Shown: positions 15,870 through 24,806, numbered from the stretch's first letter. The stretch is DNA of 64,000 bases from Roseomonas sp. AR75 (GCF_005222815.1 NZ_STGB01000004.1:806001-870000), one strand, 5' to 3'. Notes: generated from the sequence alone by a model not told the origin. Program-made: numbers and translations.

Positions 15870-16801
15870 TGGACGGCGCCGCCGCCGTCGCCGAGTGGCT
15901 CGACATCCTCGCGCGCGAGCGGCGCGCGAGTGGAAACACGATCGAGGCATACCGGTCGGACCTCGGCCTGTTCCTCGGCTTCTTGGCGCGTCATCTCGGC
16001 GAGGAACCGGACCGCGCCGCGCTGGGTGCGCTGCGCCCGGCCGAGTTGCGGGCCTTCCTGGCGGAACGTGCGGGGCAGGGCGATTCGAATGCGACCCGGG
16101 CGCGGCGCCTTGCCGCGATCCGGGGCTTCCTGCGCCACCTCGCCCGTCGGCATGGCGGCGACACCGCGGCGCTCGCCGGCCTGCGCGGGCCGCGGGCCAA
16201 GGCACCGGTGCCGCGGGCGCTGACGCCAGAGGCGGCGAAGGAGGTCGCGCGCGGCATCGGCGCCGTGCACGACCCCGAGCGTGCGATGCAGCCGGCGATG
16301 CAGGCCGCGCGCGACGTGGCGCTGTTCACGCTGCTCTATGGCTGCGGGCTGCGCATCGCGGAGGCGCTGGCGCTGGATGTGCGCGACGCGCCGCTGCCGG
16401 GCGCGGAGGGCGGTCTGCGCGTGCGCGGCAAGGGCGGCAAGGAGCGGATTGTGCCGGTGCTGCCCACGGTGCGCCAGGCCGTCGCCGCCTGGCTGGCGCA
16501 GCACCCCGAGCCGCTTCCGGACCAGCCGCTGTTCCTGGGCGCGCGGGGGGCGCGACTCGACCCCGCCGTGGCGCAGCGCGCCCTGCGCACCTATCGCCGG
16601 CTGGCCGGCCTGCCGGAGCACGCGACGCCGCATGCGCTGCGCCATTCCTTCGCCACCCATCTGCTGGGCGGCGGCGCCGACCTGCGCGCGATCCAGGAAT
16701 TGCTGGGCCATGCGAGTCTCTCCACCACCCAGCGCTACACGCGCGTGGACGCTGCAGCGCTGCTGGAGACGTGGCGGCAGGCGCATCCCAGGGCCGATTG
16801 A
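15869..16801 (+). CDS. xerC: Tyrosine recombinase XerC
   Basis: A 310-residue site-specific recombinase expected to act with XerD at dif to resolve chromosome dimers. An N-terminal SAM-like DNA-binding domain (EWLDILARERRASGNTIEAYRSD) is followed by the catalytic domain. Catalytic residues are visible: Arg in CGLRIAEALAL, the HALRHSF box (HxxR), LGHASLSTTQ, and the nucleophile Tyr290 in TTQRYTRV. The length is normal for XerC and the DUF484 neighbour supports chromosomal XerC over an integrase. The start at 15869 is set by the TGATG overlap. Confidence 0.93.
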   Translation: MDGAAAVAEWLDILARERRASGNTIEAYRSDLGLFLGFLARHLGEEPDRAALGALRPAELRAFLAERAGQGDSNATRARRLAAIRGFLRHLARRHGGDTAALAGLRGPRAKAPVPRALTPEAAKEVARGIGAVHDPERAMQPAMQAARDVALFTLLYGCGLRIAEALALDVRDAPLPGAEGGLRVRGKGGKERIVPVLPTVRQAVAAWLAQHPEPLPDQPLFLGARGARLDPAVAQRALRTYRRLAGLPEHATPHALRHSFATHLLGGGADLRAIQELLGHASLSTTQRYTRVDAAALLETWRQAHPRAD

Positions 16802-16866
16802 GGCGTGGAGTGCGGCAGGCGGGCCGCAATCCCGCATTTTCCGGCACTTTCTGGCGCTCTGGACAG

Positions 16867-16895
16867 TTGCGGCCGTCCTTTTGCTCTCTTATCGA
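16867..16895 (+). promoter_or_regulatory. Candidate sigma-70 promoter for the HU-like gene
   Basis: TTGCGG and TATCGA are separated by 17 bp in the 179-bp gap between xerC and the HU gene. A GC hairpin (GCCGGCC-GGG-GGCCGGC, 16926-16942) lies in the predicted leader, and a GAGAGGA Shine-Dalgarno sits 7 nt before the ATG at 16981. The promoter call is by consensus match only. Confidence 0.45.
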
Positions 16896-16980
16896 GGAGC
16901 CGCGCCCTGCGGGACTCGGGGCGGTGCCGGCCGGGGGCCGGCCTTCCGGTCCGGGCGTGCAACCATTGAGAGGAAACCAG

Positions 16981-17334
16981 ATGGCGAAGCAGGCGAGCAG
17001 CAAGGCCCCGGCCCCGAAGGCCGCTCCTCCGGCGGCCAAGGCCAAGGCTGCGGGTCCCAGCACGGTGACGGTGAAGCAGATCGCGGCCGAACTGGCCGAG
17101 AAGCACGACATGCCGAAGCGGCAGGTCGAAGCCCTGGTCAACGACCTCGGCGATGCCTTCGCCACGCACCTGAAGAAGGGCAACAAGATCCGCTATTCCG
17201 GCATCGGCGTGCTGGAAGTGCGCTCCCGCGCCGCGCGCACGGGCCGCAACCCGGCCACGGGCGCGGAGATCCAGATCCCGGCCTCGAAGAAGATCGCCTT
17301 CCGCCCGGCGAAGGAGCTGAAGGAAGCCATCTGA
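16981..17334 (+). CDS. HU-family DNA-binding protein with basic Ala/Lys/Pro N-terminal tail
   Basis: A 117-residue nucleoid protein. The C-terminal 90 residues are a normal HU/IHF fold: a helical part KQIAAELAEKHDMPKRQVEALVNDL, then GNKIRYSGIGVLEVRSRAARTGRNPATG with the DNA-gripping arm, ending in FRPAKELKEAI. About 27 extra N-terminal residues (MAKQASSKAPAPKAAPPAAK...) form a disordered, lysine-rich tail reminiscent of eukaryotic H1 tails. Some bacterial HU proteins carry such tails, usually at the C-terminus. It is expressed alone, with its own predicted promoter and a bidirectional terminator downstream. Confidence 0.9.
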   Translation: MAKQASSKAPAPKAAPPAAKAKAAGPSTVTVKQIAAELAEKHDMPKRQVEALVNDLGDAFATHLKKGNKIRYSGIGVLEVRSRAARTGRNPATGAEIQIPASKKIAFRPAKELKEAI

Positions 17335-17346
17335 GTCTCGCCGCCT

Positions 17347-17376
17347 CCATCCCGCGCGGCGCGCCGCGTGGGATGG
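17347..17376. terminator. Bidirectional hairpin terminator between HU and cbpM genes
   Basis: Inverted repeat CCATCCCGCGCGG-CGCG-CCGCGTGGGATGG has a 13-bp stem with one G-U pair. It is centred in the 76-bp gap between the convergent HU (plus) and cbpM (minus) genes. No long T-run follows, but the position is ideal for ending both transcripts. Confidence 0.65.
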
Positions 17377-17410
17377 CAGGTCTGGTTGAATGGCGGAATC
17401 GCGCGGCGGG

Positions 17411-17725
17411 CTATTCCCGCGCGCGCCGCAATGCCGTCAGCGCTTCGCTTCGCACCGGCTCCGGCATGCCATGCATGGCGCCGGCGAGGCCGCGCAGCGC
17501 GGCCCTGAGACCGTGAAGCTGGTCCAGCAGGTCCAGCACCACCCCCACACCGGCATCATTCACGCCCATCTCCTCCCGCAGGTCGCGGATCAAGCAGGCG
17601 CGGGCGACGTCGAGTTCGGTGTAGCCGCCGGCGTCGCGCCGGATGATCCAGCCCTCGGCCACCCAGGCTTCCAGCGTCCCGGCATCGAGCCGGGCCTGGC
17701 GCAGCATCTCCTCCGTCTCCGCCAT
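17411..17725 (-). CDS. cbpM: Chaperone modulator CbpM-like protein
   Basis: A 104-residue MerR-like protein that in E. coli binds the J-domain of CbpA and inhibits it. Family features are visible: LEAWVAEGWIIRR, the Tyr-Thr-Glu-Leu-Asp-Val-Ala segment, ARACLIRDLREEMGVNDAGVGVVLDLLDQLHGL, and a helical C-terminus. It follows the cbpA gene on the same strand after only 2 nt, the usual cbpA-cbpM order, so the chaperone and its modulator are co-transcribed. The start at 17725 is the ATG that gives MAETEEML. Confidence 0.85.
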   Translation of the reverse strand: MAETEEMLRQARLDAGTLEAWVAEGWIIRRDAGGYTELDVARACLIRDLREEMGVNDAGVGVVLDLLDQLHGLRAALRGLAGAMHGMPEPVRSEALTALRRARE

Positions 17726-17727
17726 GG

Positions 17728-18660
17728 TCAGCGCTCCATGCCCGCGCGGGGGTCCTGTTCCTTGCCCGCCTGCCAGCCCTCGGCAAAGGCCTGCAGCGCG
17801 GCGTCCGGCGCATCCGGCAGCACGATGCGCAGCGTGACATAGGCATCGCCGCGCGTGCCATCCGCCTTCGGCACGCCGCGGCCCTTCAAGCGCAGCACGG
17901 TGCCGGTGTTGGAGCCCTTCGGAACGTTCACCATCACCGCGCCCGCCGGCGTCGGCACCTCGATCCGGCCGCCCAGAACCGCCTCCGGCAGGGTCACCGG
18001 CAGGTCGAGCAGGATGTCGTCGTCCTTGCGCGTGTAGTGGCGGTGCGCGCCGACCTGGATCTCCACCAGCAGGTCGCCCGAAGGCCCACCGCCGAGGCCG
18101 GGCGCGCCCTTGCCACGCAGCCGCAGCACCTGCCCGTCGCGGGTGCCGGGCGGGACGGTGACGTCCACCGTCTCGCCTTCCGGCAGCGTCACGCGCTTCT
18201 TGGCGCCGTTCACGGCCTCCAGGAAATCGAGCGTCAGGCGGCCATGCAGGTCGCCGCCGCGCATGCGGAAGCTGGCGCTGCCGGCGCCGCGCCCGCCGCG
18301 GCCGGCACGCCGGCCGAACAGTTCCGAAAGAATCTCGTCGGCATCGGCCATGTCGGCGAAGCCGGCATCGGAGGCATAGCCCTGCGGCCCGGCGCCTTCC
18401 GCGAAGTCGCGGTAGTAGCGCGGCTGGGGCTTTTCCTGGCCGGAGGCGTCGATCTCGCCGCGGTCGAAGCGGGCGCGCTTCTCGGGGTCGGAGAGCAGGT
18501 CGTTCGCCGCGCCGATGCGCTTGAACGCCTCCTCGGCGGCCTTGTCGCCGGGGTTCAGGTCGGGATGGTGCTTCCGCGCCAGCGTGCGGTAGGCGCGCCG
18601 GATCTCGTCCTGCGTCGCGTCCCGCTTCACGCCGAGCGCGGCGTAGGGGTCGTCGGTCAT
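17728..18660 (-). CDS. cbpA: DnaJ-type co-chaperone CbpA
   Basis: A 310-residue type II Hsp40 that should stimulate DnaK ATPase and bind curved DNA. The N-terminal J-domain (DDPYAALGVKRDATQDEIRRAYR) carries the HPD motif in KHHPDLN. A short linker follows, and then two beta-sandwich substrate-binding domains (DLHGRLTLDFLEAVNGAKK; DDDILLDLPVTLPEAVLGGRIEVPT). There are no Cys zinc repeats, which separates CbpA from DnaJ. The start at 18660 has GAGGA 7 nt upstream; an in-frame GTG two codons earlier is less well placed. The 272-bp gap upstream, between this gene and the methyltransferase stop, shows no convincing gene. Confidence 0.9.
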   Translation of the reverse strand: MTDDPYAALGVKRDATQDEIRRAYRTLARKHHPDLNPGDKAAEEAFKRIGAANDLLSDPEKRARFDRGEIDASGQEKPQPRYYRDFAEGAGPQGYASDAGFADMADADEILSELFGRRAGRGGRGAGSASFRMRGGDLHGRLTLDFLEAVNGAKKRVTLPEGETVDVTVPPGTRDGQVLRLRGKGAPGLGGGPSGDLLVEIQVGAHRHYTRKDDDILLDLPVTLPEAVLGGRIEVPTPAGAVMVNVPKGSNTGTVLRLKGRGVPKADGTRGDAYVTLRIVLPDAPDAALQAFAEGWQAGKEQDPRAGMER

Positions 18661-18932
18661 CTCCACATCCTCGCTCGGAGCAACATGGACGGTTCACGGG
18701 CCCCGGATGGGCGCCCGTCGTTTCAACCCGTCAAGTGGGCCGCTGGCGGGGTGGGAACAAGGGCGCCGCCGGCTGGCATCGCAGGTTGGCGGCGCGCAGG
18801 GCGCGCCGAGGCCGCGACGGGTTCCCGCCAGCGTTGCTGCGCAACGCGTGCGGGGTCCCGGAACGCGGCCCGCCGCCGGTGCGGCGAAGGCAAGCCGGCG
18901 GATGCCGGCGCCCCCAGTCTGCGGGCAATCGA

Positions 18933-20174
18933 CTACGGCGCCGCCAACAACAGGCGGTTCAGCGGCTCCATTGCCTTCACCAGTGCCGCGCGGTCGCGCG
19001 CGACCTGCTCGGCGGAGGCGCCGGCGGCCGCCACGTCGGCGACGATCTCCCCCCAGCTCCGCCTTCCATCCACGCGCTGCAGGATCGCACCGGCCAGTCG
19101 CGGCAGCGGCACCATGGCGCGCAGCCCATCCCAGGTGACCGGCAGCACGCCATCCGACCGCAGCCCCTTCGCCAGCGCCGCGCCATCCAGCTCCCGCAGC
19201 ACCGGCACGGCGGCATCGTCTTCCCAGGGCGGCACCGCCACCGGGTCCTCGGCGCGGACGCAATAGGCGATGTGGATGCCCATGTTGCCGCAGATCGCCT
19301 CGGTCAGCGCGGCGCGCTGGATCGGGTCCAGCGCCGCCGTGCGGGCGCGCAGCCTGGGGTCGGCCAGCCAGGTGTCCGGGTCGTAGCGCAGCGGCTCCAC
19401 CAGGCAGGCGATGCGCAGCCCGGCGCCGGCGATCAGCGCGGCGAGCCGGGGCACGGTGAAGGCGACGTCGCGCGGGTTCAGCAGCAGGTCGTACAGGCCC
19501 GCATCGCCGCCCTTGATGTGGTCCTCGATCAGCGGGTTGCGGCGCAGCCAGGCCGTCTCCGGCACCTGCTTCCACAGCCGCTTCGCGACGTCGAGGCGCT
19601 GTGGCGGAGGATCGGCGGTCGGCGCAAGAAGACGCAGCGCGTCCTGCAGCATGTAGACGCCTGTGCGGCCATGCGGGGCATAGACCATCAGCCCGATGCC
19701 GCCGCCCGGCGCCAGCACCGAGACCAGCGCCGCCAGCCCCTCGGCCGGGTCCGGCAGGTGGTGCAGCACGCCGCAGCAGTCGATGTAGTCGAAGGGGCCG
19801 AGGCCCGAGCGCGACAGGTCCAGGATCGAGCCTTCCTGGAACAGGATGTTGTCCAGCCCGCGCGCCTCGGCCCGCGCCGTGGCCACCTTGCGCGCATGGG
19901 CGGAGCGGTCGAGCCAGGTGACGCGCCCCGGCCGGCCGAGCGAGGTCATCTGCTGCGCCAGCATGATCGTCCCGTCGCCGGAGCCGCCCCCGGCCATCAG
20001 CGCGTTGAGCGGGCGGGAAGCCGGGCGCCGTGCGCCGAAGATCCAGTGGTCCACCTCTCGCAGGTGTGAGGGGCTGCCGACGACGAGCCGCTTCGCCTCA
20101 TCCCGCGGGTCGCGGGCGGGGTAGGGGTACGCCTCGTACTGGGCGGCGAGCTGGAGGTCGGTGCGGTCGGCCAT
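18933..20174 (-). CDS. SAM-dependent methyltransferase of unknown substrate
   Basis: A 413-residue class I methyltransferase. It opens with QYEAYPYPARDP. The SAM-binding glycine motif is LMAGGGSGDGTI, the acidic end of strand beta2 is VTWLDRSAHA, and DYIDCCGVLHHLPDPAEGLAAL provides motif IV and post-I features. The C-terminal 150 residues (from about RRNPLIEDHIKGGDAGLYD) form an extra domain that I do not recognise. ATG 20174 is chosen; an ATG at 20186 would add MHGA. It is divergent from the ialB gene. Substrate is unknown; the AYPYP motif recurs in methyltransferases near tetratricopeptide proteins. Confidence 0.75.
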   Translation of the reverse strand: MADRTDLQLAAQYEAYPYPARDPRDEAKRLVVGSPSHLREVDHWIFGARRPASRPLNALMAGGGSGDGTIMLAQQMTSLGRPGRVTWLDRSAHARKVATARAEARGLDNILFQEGSILDLSRSGLGPFDYIDCCGVLHHLPDPAEGLAALVSVLAPGGGIGLMVYAPHGRTGVYMLQDALRLLAPTADPPPQRLDVAKRLWKQVPETAWLRRNPLIEDHIKGGDAGLYDLLLNPRDVAFTVPRLAALIAGAGLRIACLVEPLRYDPDTWLADPRLRARTAALDPIQRAALTEAICGNMGIHIAYCVRAEDPVAVPPWEDDAAVPVLRELDGAALAKGLRSDGVLPVTWDGLRAMVPLPRLAGAILQRVDGRRSWGEIVADVAAAGASAEQVARDRAALVKAMEPLNRLLLAAP

Positions 20175-20255
20175 CGCGCCGTGCATAGGCGCGCGGCGCG
20201 GCGCGCGGAAGGCGCAAGGTTGTCGCCCCGTGATGCTCGCCGTATCTACCCTGGC

Positions 20256-20792
20256 ATGCTCCGGAACCGTCGCACCCTCGCCGTCCCGGCCTTTGTCGCC
20301 GCCCTCCTCCTCGCCGTCCCGGCCGATGCGCAGCAGCGACAGCGACCGGCGCGGCTCGGCGCCTTCCAGGACTGGACCGCGGCAACCCATCAGGAGAGCG
20401 GGCAGAAGGTGTGCTACGCCTTCACCCGTGCCTCCCGGAGCGAGGGCGCGCCGCCCAACCGCAGCACGGTCACGCTGACGGTCACGCACCGCCCCGGCGG
20501 GCGCGACCAGGTGGCGGTCTCGGTCGGCTATGCGCTGGCACGTGGCGCAGAATCCGTGCTGGCGGTGGGCAGCCAGGAGTTCCGCTCCTACGGCGTGGTC
20601 CAGACCAGCGCCTTCTTCCAGGACAGCGACCAGCTCATCCCCGCCTTCAAGGCGGGGCGGGAGGCGTTGACCCGCACGCCGGGTCCGGGCGGCCGCGGCA
20701 ACGTGACGGACACTTTCTCGCTCAGCGGCTTCACCGCCGCCTATGACGCCATCTCCCGCGAATGCCCGCCGCAGGCCCGGCCGCGCCGGTGA
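20256..20792 (+). CDS. Invasion-associated locus B (IalB) family protein
   Basis: A 178-residue exported protein with signal LAVPAFVAALLLAVPADA. The IalB pattern follows: a first strand LGAFQDWTAATHQESGQKVCYAFT, a central RPGGRDQVAVSVGYAL, and a C-terminal FSLSGFTAAYDAISRECPP. Two Cys (about residues 63 and 172) can form the disulfide that links the termini in this family. The name comes from Bartonella; in free-living alphaproteobacteria the role is unknown and probably envelope-related. It overlaps the rlmN start region and is likely co-transcribed with rlmN. Confidence 0.82.
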   Translation: MLRNRRTLAVPAFVAALLLAVPADAQQRQRPARLGAFQDWTAATHQESGQKVCYAFTRASRSEGAPPNRSTVTLTVTHRPGGRDQVAVSVGYALARGAESVLAVGSQEFRSYGVVQTSAFFQDSDQLIPAFKAGREALTRTPGPGGRGNVTDTFSLSGFTAAYDAISRECPPQARPRR

Positions 20793-21976
20793 GCCAGGGC
20801 GCGCCCCTCGCGGACCTGACGGAGCAGGAGCGCGCGCGCATCCTGGCCAAGGCCGCGCTGTTCGCCCCGCCGGCGGCGACCCTGCCCGATGGCCGCCGCG
20901 ACCTGGTGGGCCTCTCGCGCGAGGAACTGGCGGCGGAGATGGTCGCGATCGGCGAGAAGCCGTTCCGCGCCAGCCAGCTCTGGCATTGGATCTACCACCA
21001 GGGCGAGACCGATTTCTTTCGCATGCCGACCATCGCCAAGCCGATGCAGGCCAAGCTCGCGGAGCGCTTCGTGGTCGGAAGGCCAGAAGTCGCAACCGAG
21101 CAGACCAGCGAGGACACGACGCGCAAGTGGCTGTTCCGCTTCCGCGACGGACAGCAGGTGGAGACGGTCTACATCCCCGACCTGAACGAGGATCGCGGCG
21201 CGGTCTGCATCTCCACGCAGGTCGGCTGCACGCTCTCCTGCCGCTTCTGCCACACCGGCACGCAGAAGCTGGTGCGCAACCTCGGCGCCGCGGAGATCGT
21301 CGGCCAGTTCATGGCGGCGCGCGACAGCTACGGCGAATGGCCGAGCCCGAAGGACGGCACGCCGCGGCTGCTGTCCAACATCGTCGTCATGGGCATGGGC
21401 GAGCCGCTCTACAACTACGAGAACACGGCCAAGGCCCTGAAGATCGTGATGGATCACGAGGGCATCGGCCTGTCGCGCCGCCGCATCACGCTGAGCACCT
21501 CCGGCGTCGTGCCGATGATGGACCGCTGCGGCGCGGAGCTGAACGTCAACCTCGCCGTCTCGCTGCATGCCGTGACGGACGAACTGCGCGACGAGATCGT
21601 CCCGCTGAACCGCAAGTATCCGATCGCCGAGCTGATTGCCGCCTGCCGTCGCTACCCGGGCGCCACCAACGCGCGGCGCATCACCTTCGAATACGTGATG
21701 CTGCGCGGCGTGAACGACAGCGAGGCCGAGGCGCGCGAGTTGGTGCGGCTGATCAAGGGCATCCCGGCCAAGGTGAACCTGATCCCGTTCAACCCCTGGC
21801 CCGGCAGCCCGTATCTCACCAGCAAGCCCGAGCAGGTGCGGCGCTTCGCGGAGATCGTGGCCGCGGCCGGCTATTCCAGCCCGATCCGGCGCCCGCGCGG
21901 CCGCGACATCCTGGCCGCCTGCGGCCAGCTCAAGACCGAGAGCGAGCGCGCGCGCCGCAAGGCCGACGCCGCGTGA
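20762..21976 (+). CDS. rlmN: Dual-specificity RNA methyltransferase RlmN
   Basis: A 404-residue radical SAM enzyme that C2-methylates adenosine in 23S rRNA (A2503) and in some tRNAs (A37). The cluster motif is CTLSCRFC (Cys156, 160, 163). Other family motifs are RGAVCISTQVGC, NIVVMGMGEPLYNYEN and LIPFNPWPGSPY. The resolving Cys near the C-terminus (AACGQL, Cys387) is also present. The start is uncertain: ATG 20762 lies within ialB, while GTG 20789 overlaps the ialB stop as GTGA and would shorten the protein by 9 residues. It is coupled downstream to the MOSC gene. Confidence 0.95.
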   Translation: MPAAGPAAPVSQGAPLADLTEQERARILAKAALFAPPAATLPDGRRDLVGLSREELAAEMVAIGEKPFRASQLWHWIYHQGETDFFRMPTIAKPMQAKLAERFVVGRPEVATEQTSEDTTRKWLFRFRDGQQVETVYIPDLNEDRGAVCISTQVGCTLSCRFCHTGTQKLVRNLGAAEIVGQFMAARDSYGEWPSPKDGTPRLLSNIVVMGMGEPLYNYENTAKALKIVMDHEGIGLSRRRITLSTSGVVPMMDRCGAELNVNLAVSLHAVTDELRDEIVPLNRKYPIAELIAACRRYPGATNARRITFEYVMLRGVNDSEAEARELVRLIKGIPAKVNLIPFNPWPGSPYLTSKPEQVRRFAEIVAAAGYSSPIRRPRGRDILAACGQLKTESERARRKADAA

Positions 21977-22515
21977 GCGGCACGGTCCAGGCCGTCGCCG
22001 CCAGCCCGACCCACGGATTCTCCAAGACCCTTCTTCCGCGCATCCGCCTGATTGCCGGGCTCGGCGTGGAAGGCGATGCGCATGCCGGCGTCACGGTGAA
22101 GCACCGCTCCCGCGTCGCGCGCGATCCGACGCAGCCGAACCTGCGCCAGCTTCACCTGATCGCGGAGGAGACGCTGGCCGAGCTTGTGGGCGCCGGCTTC
22201 CAAGTGGCGCCCGGTGACCTCGGGGAGAATGTGACGACGCGCGGCATCGATCTGCTGGCCTTGCCGCGCGGCGCGAGGCTGCGCCTGGGCCAGGACGCGG
22301 TGGCGGAACTCACGGGCCTGCGCAATCCCTGCCACCAGCTCGACGATTTCCAGCCGGGGCTGATGCGCGCGCTGATCGGGCGCGATGCCGACGGCACGCT
22401 TCTGCTGAAGGCCGGCGTCATGGCGCTGGTGATCGCGGGCGGCGCGGTGACGCCGGGCGACGCCATCGCCCTCGAACTGCCCGCGGGGCCACACGAACGC
22501 CTGCAGCGTGTCTGA
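21973..22515 (+). CDS. MOSC domain-containing protein
   Basis: A 180-residue beta-barrel MOSC-domain protein (molybdenum cofactor sulfurase C-terminal family). It has the family's conserved Cys in LTGLRNPCHQLDDF, the GDLGENVTTRGIDLLALPRGARLRLG segment, and AGGAVTPGDAI at the end. MOSC proteins carry or transfer sulfur or handle N-hydroxylated substrates with a molybdenum cofactor; no partner oxidoreductase is adjacent. The start is the GTG at 21973 that overlaps the rlmN stop (GTGA). Its 3' end overlaps the MFS gene start by 8 nt. Confidence 0.88.
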   Translation: MSGTVQAVAASPTHGFSKTLLPRIRLIAGLGVEGDAHAGVTVKHRSRVARDPTQPNLRQLHLIAEETLAELVGAGFQVAPGDLGENVTTRGIDLLALPRGARLRLGQDAVAELTGLRNPCHQLDDFQPGLMRALIGRDADGTLLLKAGVMALVIAGGAVTPGDAIALELPAGPHERLQRV

Positions 22516-23680
22516 GCGTCCGCCCGCTTTGTCCCCACCGGTCTGGCTGATGGCGATGGCGGCCTTCACCGTGGGCTGCGGCATGCGCATCCTCGACCCG
22601 CTGCTGCCGATGCTGGCGGGCGAGTTCGGCGTGGGCATCGGCGCGGTGGCGCCGCTGATCGGCGGCTTCGCCATGGCCTATGGGCTGGGCCAGATCGCGG
22701 CGGGGCCGATCGGCGATTCGCTCGGCAAGATGCGCGTCGCGGCGGTGGCGATGGCGCTGTACGCAGCGAGCCTGCTCGGCGCGACGCTGGCGCCCGACCT
22801 GCTTGCGTTGCTGGTGATGCGGGTGCTGTCGGGGCTGTTCGCCGCGGCGACCATCCCGCTGTTCATGGCGCATATCGGCGACAGCGTCGCCTATGAGCAC
22901 CGCCAGGCGACGCTCGGGCGCTTCCTGACGGGCATGGTGATGGCGACGCTGCTGGCCGGGCCGATTTCCGGCACGGTGGCGGAGTTCTCGGGCTGGCGCG
23001 CCTCCTTCCTGGTGCTGGGCGGGATCGGCGCGGTGATCGCGGCGCTGTTCCTGCTGCTGCTCGGTCCCGCCTGGCGGCAGCGCGGACGTGGCGGCGCGCC
23101 AGCGCTCGGCGGCTTCATCCGCCTGCTGCAAAGGCCCGCCGGGCGGAAGCTGATGGCCGTGACGGCGCTGGACGGGATGTTGCTGTTCGGCGGCGCGGTG
23201 CCCTTCATCGCCTCCCTGCTGATCGAGCGCTTCGGGATGAGCGCGGCGACGGCAGGGCTGACGGTGGCCGGCTTCGGGCTCGGCGCCTTCGTCTACACCC
23301 GCGCCGCGGGCGGGCTGGTGAAGCGCCTGGGCGAGCGGGGCATGGTGCTGTGGGGCGGCGTCGGGCTCGGCGCCGCGCTGACGGCGATGGCGCTGGCGCC
23401 GCACTGGTCGGTGGTGGCGTTCGCGCAGGCGCTGCTCGGGCTGCTGTTCTTCATGTTCCACGGCGTGCTGCAGGCGCGGGCGACGGAAGCCCTGCCGGAG
23501 GCGCGGGGCACGGCGGTCGCCTGCTTCGCCATGGCGCTGTTCCTCGGCCAGGCGCTGGGCGCGGTGGTGTTCGGCACGATCATCTCGCTCGCCGGCTTCA
23601 CGCCCGGCTTCCTGCTGGCCGCGGCGGGCACCATCGCGCTCGCGGTGCTGATCCGTCAGCGCGTGCTGCCGCCGGGCTGA
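22508..23680 (+). CDS. MFS transporter (drug/metabolite efflux type)
   Basis: A 390-residue protein with about 12 hydrophobic helices. It shows the MFS loop 2-3 motif as QIAAGPIGDSLGKMRV and a second-half counterpart near RAAGGLVKRLGERGMVLWGG. It opens with the TM1 region CGMRILDPLLPMLAGEFGVG. The layout suits the DHA1-type antiporter group; substrate is unknown. The start is GTG 22508, inside the end of the MOSC gene. It ends convergently with the small MscS gene, overlapping it by 25 bp. Confidence 0.87.
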   Translation: MSERPPALSPPVWLMAMAAFTVGCGMRILDPLLPMLAGEFGVGIGAVAPLIGGFAMAYGLGQIAAGPIGDSLGKMRVAAVAMALYAASLLGATLAPDLLALLVMRVLSGLFAAATIPLFMAHIGDSVAYEHRQATLGRFLTGMVMATLLAGPISGTVAEFSGWRASFLVLGGIGAVIAALFLLLLGPAWRQRGRGGAPALGGFIRLLQRPAGRKLMAVTALDGMLLFGGAVPFIASLLIERFGMSAATAGLTVAGFGLGAFVYTRAAGGLVKRLGERGMVLWGGVGLGAALTAMALAPHWSVVAFAQALLGLLFFMFHGVLQARATEALPEARGTAVACFAMALFLGQALGAVVFGTIISLAGFTPGFLLAAAGTIALAVLIRQRVLPPG

Positions 23681-24618
23681 GCCGTCGCCCTTGCCGCCTC
23701 CGCCTGCCGTCGAGACGCGGGTGGCGTCTCGCCGGCCGGCCAGCCTTCGCGCTGGCGTCGACGGTCCCCGTCGCCCTCCTCGGTCTGGTCGTGCAGCAGC
23801 ACCATGCGGGTGGGATAGGCGAGGTCCATCTGCGCCTCCCGCAGCGCCGCGCGGACCGTGCTGATGACGCGGCCCTGCGCGGCGACGACCTGGCTGCGCT
23901 TTGAATCGGTCCACCAGCGCACCCGGATCACCACGCCGGACTCGCCGAACTCCCAGGCCCGCGCATCCGGTGCCGGGTCTTGCTTGACGCCCTCGACGCG
24001 TTCCAGCGCGTGCAGCACCGCCTGGCACGCTGCTTCGGGATCGTCGCCATAGCCGATCAGCACGTCGCACTGGCTGCGGCGCACGGGGAAGCGCGTTCGG
24101 ACGGTGATGCTGCGCGTGTAGAGGTTGCTGTTGGGGATCACCACGCGCTGCCCGTCATAGGTGCGGATCAGCGTCGCCCGTGCCTCGACATGCTCGACCG
24201 TGCCCTCGTAGTCGCCGGAGACGATCTGGTCGCCGACGCGGAAGGGCTGCGCGTAGAGGATCATCAGCCCGGAGAACCAGTTCTGCAGGATGTCGCGGAA
24301 CGCCAGCCCGACGGCGAGCGAGCCGATGCCGAGCGTCGCCAGCAGGTCGGCCGGCGTGACCGACGGGAAGATGATGGTCGCGACGACCAGGAATCCCGCC
24401 AGGATCACCGCCCAGCGCGCCGCCCCGCCGAGCAGGAAGCCGAGATCGACGCGCTTGCGCCGGGCGAAGGCGAAGCTCACCGCCCGGCCGGCGGCGAGGC
24501 CGACGAGCCAGAACACCAGCAGCACGGCCAGGCCTATGCCGATGTTCGGCAGCAGCCAGAAGAAGCCCTCCACCATGCCCTGGAGCTTGGTCGTGGCGAG
24601 TTCCTCGGGATCCTGCAT
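23656..24618 (-). CDS. Small MscS-family mechanosensitive channel
   Basis: A 320-residue inner-membrane channel of the three-span MscS type. The first span is FFWLLPNIGIGLAVLLVFWL, then ARWAVILAGFLVVATIIF, and the pore helix LATLGIGSLAVGLAFRDILQ. The beta domain follows with PFRVGDQIVSGDYEG and VVIPNSNLYTRSI. A polar C-terminal tail of about 30 residues is unique. It gates ion flow on osmotic downshift. ATG 24618 is preferred; an upstream ATG at 24660 would add 14 residues without homology. The 188 bp between it and the divergent serine-hydrolase gene hold no gene. Confidence 0.9.
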   Translation of the reverse strand: MQDPEELATTKLQGMVEGFFWLLPNIGIGLAVLLVFWLVGLAAGRAVSFAFARRKRVDLGFLLGGAARWAVILAGFLVVATIIFPSVTPADLLATLGIGSLAVGLAFRDILQNWFSGLMILYAQPFRVGDQIVSGDYEGTVEHVEARATLIRTYDGQRVVIPNSNLYTRSITVRTRFPVRRSQCDVLIGYGDDPEAACQAVLHALERVEGVKQDPAPDARAWEFGESGVVIRVRWWTDSKRSQVVAAQGRVISTVRAALREAQMDLAYPTRMVLLHDQTEEGDGDRRRQREGWPAGETPPASRRQAEAARATAQPGGSTR

Positions 24619-24806
24619 CGTGCCTCGCGCCTGGGGAGAGGCAGAGAACGCCCGGAGCATGGCAGGGTTGAGGGCAGGGCCGCGAACGAGGTTTGCGGCG
24701 CTTCGCGCCCGGGGCAGGATGGCGCGCCACCGCTGCGCGCGGCCTTCCGGGAGACGCCGATGGATCACGTTTCGGATATGCTGCAGGCCGGCCGGGTCGC
24801 GGCGGC

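Noticed and set aside
15869..16801. XerC as a mobile-element integrase
   Set aside because: The coupling to a DUF484 gene, the normal XerC length, and the absence of any att-like repeats or cargo point to the housekeeping recombinase.
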